From Aculops lycopersici (lineage: Eukaryota; Arthropoda; Arachnida; Trombidiformes; Eriophyidae): 64,000 nucleotides of DNA. The position numbers were made by a program, and so were the translations under genes. Below, piece by piece: positions 54,074 through 64,000 of the stretch (position 1 is its first letter; each line of letters opens with the position of its first letter). The stretch lies in assembly GCA_015350385.1 (NCBI GenBank), contig WNKI01000002.1, positions 3,605,525-3,669,524 on the forward strand, in the 5' to 3' direction. The notes beneath the pieces were generated by a model. The model worked only from the letters and a program-made list of their open reading frames with translations. It had not been told where the DNA came from and did not search any database.

Positions 54074-56914
54074 CTTGGATTTGAAGAGTTGGTATTTTGA
54101 TTGAATTCTCTAGGCCAATTGGTGTTTAAGTTAGTTTCATTTGTTGGTGGAATGGAGGTTCTCGATTCGATTCGATTCCATTCGATTCTGAACTAGATAT
54201 TGAATTGAGAAAGAAAAAGTGTTATGATAAAATAATCAAACCAGAGCAACGAGATCAAAACACTGGGAGGCGGCAAGGGACCAAAGCAAAGTGGAGCGCA
54301 TTTAGTCAGGGGATGAGTTACAAGTTCACCGAGTTGCGAGCTCTTTAGTCGTTGATGACATTAGTATTCCTTCGCGCGCAGTGGTCGCGCGAAGGTGCCG
54401 AGAACAAACAGGTTGTTGGTGGCCACACTACTTGTGAGACTGAGATGCGAGCGCAACGTCGCCAGTCAGCTGCGCGCTGGTCAGCTGCGAGAGTCAGATG
54501 CGCGCTTGTTGTTACGTCACAACCGCGTCTCAGTAACTGAGCAACTAAAGAGAGTTGTTGGCGAGCCGGTTTCCTATTACCCCCCTTCTCACTCTCACTC
54601 TCACTCTGGCTATTAAACTCTAACATACACAACTACTGGCGGCGGTTGATTGAGAAACTGGCCACTTGACGAGAGGCAAGTGAATTCGAAATCTCGCTCA
54701 AATCACTGTAGCTAGAGGAATCTTGAACTCGTTAGTGGGTCAGGCGGCCCGAAGGAGAGTCGAGCGGCGAGAGTTGAGTAACAGTGAGCAGTTGAGCGCT
54801 CGGATGGCGGAACAACCGGTTAGTGGCAGATCGCTCTTTGATCTAAGTGCGCGTGTTGAGGTTCATGGCAAAAGTAAGAGTTGGAGTTTGATACTCTTCC
54901 TCTTATTACGAAAGTTGACCGCCAGCCAGCGGCCAGCTGGCTGGCTGACTGGCTGCTCGTGGCGCAACCGCGCGAAAAGGGCGCTCGTCCCAGCCGACTT
55001 CCGGCCAGTGCCAGTGGCGAGCGGGTTATAAATGGCACTCGCGAACGAGGCAACAGCATTGTCGCAGCACGTCTCTTGATGATGCCGGCCACTAGGTTGC
55101 TTACGGGTCGCTGTCATCTAGCTAGCCCGCTGGCAGGCCACCGTTCAGCCAGCCAACCAGCTAGCTAACGTGTCGGCTGGTCGGCCCCGAAGTAATCTAG
55201 CCGCCAGTCATCGTCGTGGGCCAGCATGATTATCTAATGTAATGGTGGCTTCGAGTTGACTCTCTAGCTGGTTGAGCTGGTTGTAGCTAACTTTGGTGGC
55301 GCACTTTCATTATGTTGGCGTGTATCTCGGTGCTGGCTCGCTATCTGATGATGGCCACGCCGTCGTTGCCGCCGTCGCCGCCGTCGCCGCCACCGAGAGT
55401 CTGGCAGCACCACAACCGCTAGCCGCGACGTGGGAAATTATGACACCATCGAGAGTAGGTAGCCAGCGTGTCCATGGAGAGGGCAAGCGCTGCCTCGAGA
55501 GATAATCGCACACATTTCTAGTTTGATTGTTGAACTCGACCAAAGAGAGGAATGAGCTACGATGACCACAACAACAACAACAACAACAATGGCATCCATT
55601 AGTCTTTGCGAAAACATTTCAATTTTAAACTTGTGATTCTCCTATTGGCTATTTTCTGGTGAAAAACACGCCGACTAACTTAAGGACTCAGTATGAGCTT
55701 GACTGCAAAACAAAAGAGCTCCTACCGATCGTTTCCGGTGCCATTAATCTACATTTGGGTGGCGTAGTTATTAGCTGGTGAAACTTTCCACGAAGTCTAA
55801 TGAGCATTCATGTTATTAGGCGAGAAAGGCTAGCGACAACCACCAACTGGTTAGACAGTTGGCCAATTGGATTCGGAGATCATCTCACATCTAACTCTGT
55901 TAATTCTGTAAGGGTGGCGAGAGTATATAATAGCAAGTAGTGTTAGTTGCTGCTGTTATTGTTGTCGAGCCAAGTGATGGGTAATAATTCTACTCAAGCA
56001 AACTCAATAAGACCAGTGGAGTGACAAAGCTATACATTATGGTGTCTCTGTCTATCTCTATTTATGGTTCCGAAACTTAGATTGATATCGCATTGAATTC
56101 CGATGGCTTGCTAAATCGATAAACACGAGCGACGCGTTGGATCTCCCAAGAGACGTGCGGCCGCAAAAAGAATTACTAGTATTTGGTGGATCAAATGAGT
56201 GAGAGAGTGTGAATGAGACAGCGTACATTGTGAACAGCAGGTGGGTGGCAAGACTAACCGCCAACGGTAGTGGCGGCGGGGCAGCGGTCTTACCAAGAAG
56301 ATTGAACGGGTGTTGTTAAATTTCAATCGCGGATTACAGAGACTGCGCGTCATCTGGCGACCTAAATGTCGATGATATGGCCACCAATCCCTACGTAATC
56401 ACTACGAGGAACTTTATACTGGCACCGGCAATATTATATATTGTTGGTCATGAGTCTCATCATGGGTATCATAAATGGAGGATTGATGCGAGTCGACGTC
56501 CATTGCATCCTCGATCGGATTACACACAGTTCGGATAGGCTCACATCAATGAAGAGAGATTAGCGCTATCCGCAGACCAACTAAAGGAATGAAGCACAGC
56601 ACCCGTAGTACACAACGTTATGCGGGGGCTATATTTCTGCAATCGATAAATCCTGCTCTGTGCTCAATGCATGGAATGCACACTGACGCATCAAGGTAAC
56701 GGCGAAGGGCGTACGACTGAAACATAGAACAACAAGTAGTTGTTTTTGGGGATGGTCTATCTTCAGTCTTTGCCATTATCATCATTGCTGCAATCAGATC
56801 AGCATTGTTATCAAAAACATAATTACAACTAATTGATAGCCAACAACTATATTTATTATATAATCAATCAATCAATCAAAATATTTGAACTCAAGATTAC
56901 GACCAACCACCAAA
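54074..56914. other. Long intergenic region, no supported gene
   Basis: About 2.8 kb between the CRAL-TRIO gene (minus) and myosin RLC (plus), presumably with both promoters. It contains short simple runs (ACTCTC near 54594, CAA triplets near 55567, GCC triplets near 55365-55390) and many GCTGGC/GCCAGC words near 54910-55170. The small frames have no domain. Confidence 0.45.
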
Positions 56915-57436
56915 ATGGCATGCAGAAGGGCCAAGGGACGGAGTGTTACCAAGAAGAGGGCCCAAAGGGCGACCTCAAATGTATTTGCCATGTTCGACCA
57001 GGCACAAATCCAAGAGTTTAAAGAAGCTTTCAATATGATCGATCAAAATCGAGATGGTTTCATTGACAAGGAAGATTTACATGACATGTTGGCATCGCTT
57101 GGTAAGAATCCAGATGATCAGTACTTGGAATCCATGATGAACGAGGCACCCGGACCGATCAATTTCACAATGTTTTTGACTCTATATGGAGAACGACTTC
57201 AAGGAACAGACCCTGAGGACGTCATCAAGAATGCATTTGCTTGTTTCGACGACCATAATAGTGGTTTCATACCCGAAGAGCGTCTACGCGAGCTTTTAAG
57301 CACTATGGGCGATCGATTCACTGAGGAAGATATCGATGAAATGTTCAGAGAGGCTCCTGTTAACAAGAATGGTCAGTTTGACTACCTTGAATTCACCAGG
57401 ATATTGAAACACGGTGCCAAGGACAAGGACGACTAG
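56915..57436 (+). CDS. sqh: Myosin regulatory light chain, non-muscle/smooth type
   Basis: EF-hand light chain that wraps the IQ motif of myosin II and switches it on when phosphorylated. The 173-residue product begins MACRRAKGRSVTKKRAQRAT. The MLCK/ROCK site RATSNVF is intact with Thr20 and Ser21. The calcium-binding EF-hand 1 loop DQNRDGFIDKED (43-54) is intact. APGPINFTMFLT, DPEDVIKNAFACFD and FTRILKHGAKDKDD at the C-terminus match animal non-muscle RLCs almost residue for residue. The chosen ATG follows CCAAA; a frame extension upstream has no ATG. Poly(A) signal AATAAA at 57507-57512. Confidence 0.97.
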   Translation: MACRRAKGRSVTKKRAQRATSNVFAMFDQAQIQEFKEAFNMIDQNRDGFIDKEDLHDMLASLGKNPDDQYLESMMNEAPGPINFTMFLTLYGERLQGTDPEDVIKNAFACFDDHNSGFIPEERLRELLSTMGDRFTEEDIDEMFREAPVNKNGQFDYLEFTRILKHGAKDKDD

Positions 57437-57800
57437 CAGCACCCAGAAACATTGACATCACTCATATCAGTATAGCATTTAATACTATGTTTAGCAATCC
57501 GAACTTAATAAATAGGCTATCGCTTCGATCGTTGGAGAGGAATCTCTATGCTTGAGACACTGATCTAAACAAAATTGAATTATTCCGACCTACACGATAA
57601 CAATAGTGAACCAAGACCGTGAGAAGAGTCGGTCTGACGCTAATCAAGTCTGCTAACAGGTGGCTTCAACTACCTTGATCGACAGTATCGACTGAGATGG
57701 AGGCCAAAACAAATTAATTTCCTGATTAATTTTAAAGTTGCAAGTATAGTAATTATGGACATGCGTTGAATAAATTTACAAAATGGTTTTTATTTTATGT
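57437..57800. other. Convergent 3' regions of myosin RLC and RpS11
   Basis: 3'UTR of the light chain (AATAAA at 57507-57512), then about 290 bases without a gene before the RpS11 stop. The RpS11 poly(A) signal on the minus strand lies near 57789. Confidence 0.6.
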
Positions 57801-58658
57801 TTAGAACTTTCTAAATTGTTTCTTTGCTCCGGCAGCCTTGGCCACCTTGAGAACATTAAATCGTACAGTCTTGCTCAACGGTCTGCATTCACCGATGGTG
57901 ACTGTGTCTCCTACGGCAACATCTCTGTTATATCACAAATGAATATTAGATTTGAATTAGTTAGTGAGGTCAAGGATTAGGTGGTGGACTTTATAAGCTA
58001 CGGAATCCATTATGGTTGGTGAAGAGTCGTCAGACAGGGATAACTGAGTTCGAATTTCGTCCACATCTTCTCTTTCAGTAGACCGTCGTTTTTATCATCA
58101 TTTAAACTCTTAGAAATCACCACCATAACGGAGTGAGCTACATGCGGGATATGTTTGAGATGGATTCTTACCTGAAGGCTGGCGAGCAGTGGACTGACAT
58201 GTTGCGGTGCCTCTTCTCGAAACGATTGTATTTCCTAACATAATGAAGATAGTCCCTTCTGATAACAATAGTACGTTGCATCTTTATCTTGACAACGGTA
58301 CCACGAAGGATGCGACCCCTGATCGCGACATTGCCAGTGAATGGGCACTTCTTGTCGATGTATTTACCCTCGACGGCCTCACGTGGCGCCTTGAATCCCA
58401 AGCCGACGTTTCTTGTGTATCTCAACTTCTTCTTGGGGATCTTCTTCTTCAAGTCTGATGGCTTGCCGCTCAAGAAGATGGTCGGCTGCTTCTGGAAAGC
58501 TTTCTCGGTCTAAATGATGATGTTTCGGAGTTGGTATACATATTGAGAGATGAGTTTTAAGTTAGTTAGTTAGTTAGTCATCATATCCAGTTGAGCTAGT
58601 TCATAATATATTAATAGTAGCACGCATAGTTAGTGACGATTCTTACCTGAGCCTCCAT
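57801..58658 (-). CDS. RpS11: 40S ribosomal protein S11 (uS17)
   Basis: Small-subunit ribosomal protein uS17. Three exons are inferred on the minus strand: 58647-58658 (MEAQ, donor GTAAGA), 58172-58509 and 57801-57924, total 474 bases, 157 residues. Exon 2 encodes TEKAFQKQPTIF, YIDKKCPFTGNVAIRGRI, MQRTIVIRRDYLHYVRKYNR and ends SPAFR; exon 3 gives DVAVGDTVTIGECRPLSKTV, KVAKAAGAKKQFRKF and stop. All match animal S11, and length equals the usual 158. Exon 1 holding only four codons is a common arrangement in ribosomal protein genes, which places transcriptional control near the start codon. Confidence 0.96.
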
Positions 58659-59698
58659 GATTAAATTCTAAATTATGAATTTGATTATAATTGATAATAC
58701 AATGAGTTTATATAGTGGTAGAAATATCGAAATAAGTATTAGCCGGTTTTCTTCTGGACCATGCCATTCGTGGACACTACTGACTTTGCATGCCGTCGAA
58801 ATGGCATGTGTCTCGAGCGCGCAGCACTCGGCACAAGCTCCCGGATGCAAGCATGCATTTTGCACACGTTAAAAGCACACAAAATGTTGGTTCAATGGCC
58901 GAGAGATGCGCGCGCAGCGTCGGCGCGCACATTCAAATTATGCATTCTAGGGGGGACCGAAACTTGATGCAAACTTTTTTGCAATCCCCAAAAATCAGAA
59001 CCTTCGAATCTAATCTCGTTTCAAGAGGGTAGCATCAAATATTTATTGACTGCTCATTTGATTGAATTATCTGCAAATTAATCTCTTCACACTTGATTAC
59101 TCGCAACGATTGGCTTTTCATGGTCATGAAAGTTGATTAAAGCCAAACTCGCGAAGAACGCGTTTCTCAGGATTGATGAAAGTCTACAGGTGTCACGAGT
59201 TACGTGTTTCTGCATTTGAAGTCTACTATCCAGCTTACGGTTGTAGGTTGAGAGAGGAAATAATCAAACGTAAACGCTGCGTGGTTTTGGTTATGAGCGT
59301 TTTTACAATTTATTGATGACACAAGACCATTGTCGCTATGGTCTTGCCAAAACCCCTTGCGTCATGAAACTCTGACAATTCATTTGGTAAACTCGTAGCG
59401 AATTGTCTAGTTATTATGCGACAAAGAGAGATCCCTTTATAACGTTGAGTAATCGTTTAGGCGAAACTCATGTAACTAAGAGATGCAACGTGACTAAGGG
59501 GTGGTATTCCAAACAAACTGCAGCATCTATATTTAGCATCCTAGTCTATGAGAATCTAGCCACTGTTTGTAGGTAAACAAGAAACGTGACCTATTCAATA
59601 AAAAAACTCAGGTACTGAAATCTAAACTTTGATTTGATCAAAGTTTATCAAAGCGAATCATAAATTAATAAGAACTCAAATTTCGACATAACTTCAAG
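58659..59698. other. Intergenic region between divergent RpS11 and repeat-protein gene
   Basis: About 1 kb, no supported gene. It contains CG-rich words (GCGCGCGCAGCG near 58907) amid AT-rich DNA, and should hold the RpS11 promoter and that of the downstream secreted protein. Confidence 0.5.
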
Positions 59699-62600
59699 AT
59701 GATAGGTGTGAAGAGATCGACTGGTAGGGGCCATTCAGCCCTCAAGTTTGCAGCATTTGGAATAGTTTTGATTGTTGTGGTGATCAACATTCAATTTGCG
59801 TCATCCAAGCCAACAAAACTGGAGACAACTGGCGAGGCTGATGGAGACACCGACAACAATCGCAATTCAAATGGTAGCAACAAACAACAATTGAGTGATC
59901 AAATCTCAAATCAGAGGGGACCTAGTGGCACCAATGGAAGTAAGGGAAGCGGAAGCGGAGATCGGAACAATCAGAAAGGCGGCACTAATAATAGTAGTTC
60001 CAAAAGTCAAGATGGAAGATCTGATAACTACAATAAGAGTGTTGATAGTTCAAACAGCAATCAAAATGGATCGGATCGATCTGATGGGAACAATAATAAG
60101 GGCAAAACAGTTGAAAATAATCAAAGAGGAGAAGACGGAAGTACTCAATCTGATGATCAACAGTCTGATAGTGACCATAATAATGGGTCTGGTGTAAATA
60201 ACAGCGGTTATAGGAATAACGGATCAAATGGTAATGAAGAGTTCTCGAATGACAATCAGAATCTACATGATTCCATCGGGTCCAAATCTGGTGAAGGTAC
60301 TTCAAATCAAAACTCAAATGGTGGATCTAACAATCAGAACTCCGACAACAGCAATAGCAGTGATCGCAATAACAACAAAAGCAATGATGATGGAAACAAC
60401 AGGTCGGATAGAAACGGCGACAATTCAAATCCGAGAGACAAGATCAGCGGAAATCGACAAAACTCCGGGAACTCCAACTCCAGTCAAAATGACAAGTCAA
60501 ATGGGGATGATAACAGTGATCAAATAGCTAATCAGTCAACCGGAAGTGATTCGACTTCAAATGGTATCAGAGATGAGAAAACTTCGAATGAACCTAAATC
60601 CAATGGTAGACTTAATAATAACAACTCGGACAACAGCAACAGTGATCGCAATAACAACAACAGCAATGATGATAGAAACAATAGATCGAATAAAACCGGA
60701 GGCAAATCAAATCCGAGTGATAAAAACAGCGGGAACCGACAAAACTCGGGGTCAAACCCCAATAGCAATCAAGACCCCAACACTAACCAGAATAACGAGT
60801 CAAACGGAAGTGATTCGCCTGCTAATAGTGTCAGATACAATCAAAATTCGGATAGACCAAACTCCGATGGTAGATCTAATAACCATGACTCCAGAAATGA
60901 TCAGAATAACAATGGACGTAATCGATCAAATGGAAATGGAAGAAACTCTGAGACAAATGGCAACGACAGCCGTAGGAACTCCAGGAAGGCAGATACGAAT
61001 GGAGGCGACTCAAATGGATTTGAGTCGAACCAAAACTTGAACAACGGCTCCCAGAACCAAAATTCTAATTATAAACAGAACAAAAATTCCAATTGGGACA
61101 GCAACAATAACAATAGTGATCATAAAAGCAATCAATCTGACGATAACGGCGGTAACTCACCCTCAAATAGTGACAGAAATGGTCGAGATTCCAATTCAAA
61201 TAATGGACCTGGTAACCAGAATTCAAATAATAACCAGAGAAGAGCTGACGACAATGATAAAGGCAACAGGTCGAGTGGAAACGGTAACGACTCGCCTTCG
61301 AACAGAGGTGGAAATAGTAAAAATACAGATGGATCAAATTCAAACGGAGCTAACTCAAATGACCGCAACTCAAACCAGAACTCGAGCCATGGACCTAGCG
61401 ACTATAGCAATAACGGGAGCCACAACTCAAGAGGTATAGACCAGAACAATGAACCAAATGAAAATTCAAGCAACAATAATGGCGACAACAGCAAAACAAA
61501 TCGTCTTAATGAGTCGAATGAATCAAATTCCAATAATGACAGCAATAATGATCAGAATCAGAATGGATCTAGTAACTCAGATTCTAATAGTAACAGCAGA
61601 GATCAAAATGGAAGCAGAAAGAACTCGTCAAAAAATCAAAACAACACGAATGATTCCAGAGTAAGAGACGATAACGGATCTTATAAAATTGGACAAAACT
61701 CCAACTCCAACAAAAACAATCTAAACGGAGGTGATGACAGGAATGATCGCATCAACCAAGGTAAATCAAATAACGGAAGGGGAAATGGGAACTCGAATGC
61801 GTATAACCAGGAAAATGATAGAAACGAGGATAATAGATCCAATGGAAACAACCATGGTTCAAATAACAAAAACAACTCCAACAATGGTCAATCGAACATG
61901 AACAGCAACAACAAGTCTCCAAATAGGAACCAGGATACTAACAAAAATAACAACAGTAATGGAAATGGTCGAGACTCGAATGGAAGCGGGGATAGAAGCG
62001 GCGATGGGAACCGCAACATTAATAATCAATCCGATGAGAACAACTCAAACGATAGCAACAACAACACCGGTAATCGAAGAAATGGATCCAATTCTAGCAG
62101 CAATGATAGTCAATCTAACAGTCGGCGAGGATCGAACTCGAGTGGTCAAGGAAGCAACAAGTCGAACGGGAATCGTGATAATAACTCCAATGGGTCCAAT
62201 GGGTTGAGTAACAAAAACAACTCACCCAAGCAAAGTAACGGAAACGGGAACAAAAACCGTGGAAATGGTTCTAACAACGACAATAATGGTAGAAACGGAA
62301 AAGATTCCAGAAATGACAAGGGTAGTCGCCTAGGGTCCAATAGCCGAAACAATGGGTCGTCGAGTAAGAAAAATAACGATAGCGATTCCAACTATGACTC
62401 CGGTGGAAGTAATGGCAGCAAGAATGATAGAAGAAATGGATCCAATTCTAGCAGCAATGATAGTCAATCCAACAGTCGGCGAGGATCGAACTCGAGTGGT
62501 CAAGGAAGCAACAAGTCGAACGGGAACCGTGACAATAACTCTAACGGGTCCAATGGGTTGAGTAACAACAAAAACAATAATAGACTCCCACCAAATCAGA

Positions 62601-64000
62601 ATAACGGAAGTGGAAATGGAGGCCAAAATCAACAAAACGGCAACAGCTCTAGGGATAATAATAATTCCGGTCAACGTGATAGTAGAAACTCAAGGAATAA
62701 CGATCGTTCCAATGGATCTAATGGTCGCAATGATAGCAATAATTCCAGCAACCGGAGTGACAACTCTTCAGGAAATAGTAGGAGAAATAACGGAAGTGAT
62801 AAAATCAGGAATAATGGGTCGAACAGCGACAACAATTTCAATGATGAGGGGGACAACAATTCTTCAAATAACAATGAAGGCAACAATAACAATGATGGTA
62901 ACAATAAATCCAGCGGAAATAGACAAAACTCGAAACAGGGTGGCAAGGGTTATGGAAATCTCGACAGTGATAACCCCAATGGTCGTAAGGGAAACAACAA
63001 CTCTAACAAACGGGGAAACAACTCCTCGGGCGAAAATAACTCTCCGAGTAACAATAGAAGGGGCAGTGGAAATGGGGGCGGAATCAATAGGAATAGAAAC
63101 AATACTAATTCTGATAATCGGGACAATTATCAGGGTGATAACGATTCTTCTAGTAGTAATCGTCGCGGTGGGAATAGCAACAAGAAGAATAACAGGAATG
63201 AATCAAATAGTCAAGATTCTAATGGTAGCAGTGAGAAGGAATCAAACTCTAATCGTCGAGGAAGCAACAAGTCGAACGGGAACCGTGATAATAACTCCAA
63301 CGGGTCCAATGGGTTGAGCAACAAAAACAACGATCGCCGCAAGAAGGGTAGCACAAACGATAACAACGCACCTAAGCAAAGTAACGGAAACGGAAACAAA
63401 AACCGTGAAAATGGTTCTAACAACGACAATAATGGTAGAAATGGAAAAAATTCCAGAAATGACAATAATTCAAGAGGGTCCAATAAGCGAAATGATAAAA
63501 ACAATAAATCCAACAACCGGAATAACGACTCTTCTAGTGATAGCAAAAAGAGCAACGGAAGCGGAAGTAACAAGAACAAGAATGATAGAAACAATGGAAA
63601 GAATGGGTCTAGCTCAAACAAGCGGAGCAAAGGCAACAGCAACAGCGACCGAAATACTGATGACTACGATGATGATTTCCAAGACGATGACAAGAGCATC
63701 GGCGATAACGGAAGTCGCAACAAAGGGGGTTCATCAAATGGAGGCAACAGGAGCAATGGTGGCAACAGCAACAGCAAAAACGACAAGAGTAGTCGCCAAG
63801 GGTCCAATAGCCGAAACAATGGGTCGTCGAGTAAGAAAAATAACGATAGCGATTCCAACTATGACTCCGGTGGAAGTAATGGCAGCAAGAATGATAGAAG
63901 AAATAGATCCAATTCTAGCAGCAATGAAAGTCAATCTAACAGTCGGCGAGGATCGAACTCGAGTGGTCAAGGAAGCAACAAGTCGAACGGGAATCGTGAC
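59699..64000 (+). CDS. Giant secreted Asn/Ser/Gly-rich repeat protein, 3' partial
   Basis: Not recognised as a known family. From the ATG at 59699 one frame stays open to the last base of the window, at least 1434 codons in one exon. Residues 14-36 are a hydrophobic signal peptide or anchor (ALKFAAFGIVLIVVVINI, then QFASS). The rest is almost only Asn, Ser, Gly, Asp, Arg, Lys and Gln, with many Asn-x-Ser/Thr glycosylation sequons, few aromatics and few aliphatics. In-frame duplicated blocks appear after about 62070, the clearest being 219 bases at 62315-62533 repeated at 63782-64000. Such a polar extracellular protein could be a gel, glue, cuticle or silk-type component; that is inference. 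Other frames here are Ile/Met/Thr-rich shadows. Confidence 0.8.
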   Translation, partial: MIGVKRSTGRGHSALKFAAFGIVLIVVVINIQFASSKPTKLETTGEADGDTDNNRNSNGSNKQQLSDQISNQRGPSGTNGSKGSGSGDRNNQKGGTNNSSSKSQDGRSDNYNKSVDSSNSNQNGSDRSDGNNNKGKTVENNQRGEDGSTQSDDQQSDSDHNNGSGVNNSGYRNNGSNGNEEFSNDNQNLHDSIGSKSGEGTSNQNSNGGSNNQNSDNSNSSDRNNNKSNDDGNNRSDRNGDNSNPRDKISGNRQNSGNSNSSQNDKSNGDDNSDQIANQSTGSDSTSNGIRDEKTSNEPKSNGRLNNNNSDNSNSDRNNNNSNDDRNNRSNKTGGKSNPSDKNSGNRQNSGSNPNSNQDPNTNQNNESNGSDSPANSVRYNQNSDRPNSDGRSNNHDSRNDQNNNGRNRSNGNGRNSETNGNDSRRNSRKADTNGGDSNGFESNQNLNNGSQNQNSNYKQNKNSNWDSNNNNSDHKSNQSDDNGGNSPSNSDRNGRDSNSNNGPGNQNSNNNQRRADDNDKGNRSSGNGNDSPSNRGGNSKNTDGSNSNGANSNDRNSNQNSSHGPSDYSNNGSHNSRGIDQNNEPNENSSNNNGDNSKTNRLNESNESNSNNDSNNDQNQNGSSNSDSNSNSRDQNGSRKNSSKNQNNTNDSRVRDDNGSYKIGQNSNSNKNNLNGGDDRNDRINQGKSNNGRGNGNSNAYNQENDRNEDNRSNGNNHGSNNKNNSNNGQSNMNSNNKSPNRNQDTNKNNNSNGNGRDSNGSGDRSGDGNRNINNQSDENNSNDSNNNTGNRRNGSNSSSNDSQSNSRRGSNSSGQGSNKSNGNRDNNSNGSNGLSNKNNSPKQSNGNGNKNRGNGSNNDNNGRNGKDSRNDKGSRLGSNSRNNGSSSKKNNDSDSNYDSGGSNGSKNDRRNGSNSSSNDSQSNSRRGSNSSGQGSNKSNGNRDNNSNGSNGLSNNKNNNRLPPNQNNGSGNGGQNQQNGNSSRDNNNSGQRDSRNSRNNDRSNGSNGRNDSNNSSNRSDNSSGNSRRNNGSDKIRNNGSNSDNNFNDEGDNNSSNNNEGNNNNDGNNKSSGNRQNSKQGGKGYGNLDSDNPNGRKGNNNSNKRGNNSSGENNSPSNNRRGSGNGGGINRNRNNTNSDNRDNYQGDNDSSSSNRRGGNSNKKNNRNESNSQDSNGSSEKESNSNRRGSNKSNGNRDNNSNGSNGLSNKNNDRRKKGSTNDNNAPKQSNGNGNKNRENGSNNDNNGRNGKNSRNDNNSRGSNKRNDKNNKSNNRNNDSSSDSKKSNGSGSNKNKNDRNNGKNGSSSNKRSKGNSNSDRNTDDYDDDFQDDDKSIGDNGSRNKGGSSNGGNRSNGGNSNSKNDKSSRQGSNSRNNGSSSKKNNDSDSNYDSGGSNGSKNDRRNRSNSSSNESQSNSRRGSNSSGQGSNKSNGNRD
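62074..62220 (+). repeat. In-frame coding repeat, ~147-base unit, first copy
   Basis: Runs from AATCGAAGAAATGG to GTTGAGTAACAAAAAC. Nearly identical copies occur from about 62434 and 63898, and a partial one at about 63237-63335. All keep the frame of the secreted repeat protein. Confidence 0.8.
62315..62533 (+). repeat. 219-base in-frame direct repeat, copy 1
   Basis: Matches 63782-64000 over its whole visible length with about seven substitutions by eye. The start points are 1467 bases (489 codons) apart, so a large internal duplication is likely; the preceding segment near 62232-62318 also recurs at 63377-63463. Confidence 0.85.
63782..64000 (+). repeat. 219-base in-frame direct repeat, copy 2
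   Basis: Second copy of 62315-62533. It is cut by the window edge, so the repeat may be longer. Confidence 0.85.

Noticed and set aside
59895..63970. Many Ile/Met/Thr-rich plus-strand and Leu/Phe/Ser-rich minus-strand frames
   Set aside because: Shadows of the Asn/Ser/Gly repeat gene; their composition follows from its codons.
62074..64000. Spaced direct repeats as a CRISPR-like array
   Set aside because: The repeats are in-frame coding sequence of irregular length in an animal gene.

Overview
The window is eukaryotic nuclear DNA from an animal, most likely an arthropod. It encodes SORBS/CAP, mitochondrial proline dehydrogenase, a Runt-domain factor, eIF3c, UPF3, APRT, a CLIP-type CAP-Gly protein, CABIN1, MAD1, whirlin (DFNB31/dyschronic), myosin regulatory light chain and ribosomal protein S11. 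Introns follow GT-AG, AATAAA poly(A) signals are present, and there is one tRNA-Trp gene with a Pol III T-run. Genes are intron-poor: eIF3c, CABIN1, PRODH and the Runx coding region are single open exons. Two long TC/GA microsatellites each hold a 20-N assembly gap. An intron-poor chelicerate such as a mite would fit, but that placement is a guess.

Layout. 1-3.9 kb: 3' part of a SORBS/CAP adaptor gene (+). 5.5-7.4 kb: PRODH (-). 8.3-10.2 kb: Runx (-) with a long repeat-bearing upstream region. 12.9-15.7 kb: eIF3c (-). 16.2-17.4 kb: convergent UPF3 (+) and APRT (-). 18.0-19.2 kb: secreted Ala/Gly/His-rich protein (-). 21.1-25.1 kb: three plus-strand genes not recognised, one with paired helix-turn-helix regions. 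25.3-27.8 kb: CAP-Gly protein (-). 29.2-36.0 kb: a direct repeat of about 1 kb on both sides of intronless CABIN1 (+). 36.7 kb: tRNA-Trp (-). 36.9-38.3 kb: a short MAD1 (+) with its C-terminal domain in tandem. 38.5-52.0 kb: a four-exon whirlin gene (-), rebuilt here from matching splice phases. 53.0-54.1 kb: CRAL-TRIO protein (-). 56.9-57.4 kb: myosin RLC (+). 57.8-58.7 kb: RpS11 (-). 59.7 kb to the window end: a huge secreted Asn/Ser/Gly repeat protein (+), open at the edge.

The neighbours share no pathway; this is an ordinary mixed animal gene neighbourhood. The most unusual items are the MAD1 protein (Mad2-binding-like motif plus two C-terminal domains, no long N-terminal coiled coil), the whirlin gene lacking a visible PDZ1, the twin 1-kb repeats around CABIN1, the helix-turn-helix gene, and two low-complexity secreted proteins that may be structural. 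Exon joins for SORBS/CAP, the gene at 24.4 kb, CLIP, whirlin and RpS11 were inferred by eye from splice consensus and phase, not from transcripts.
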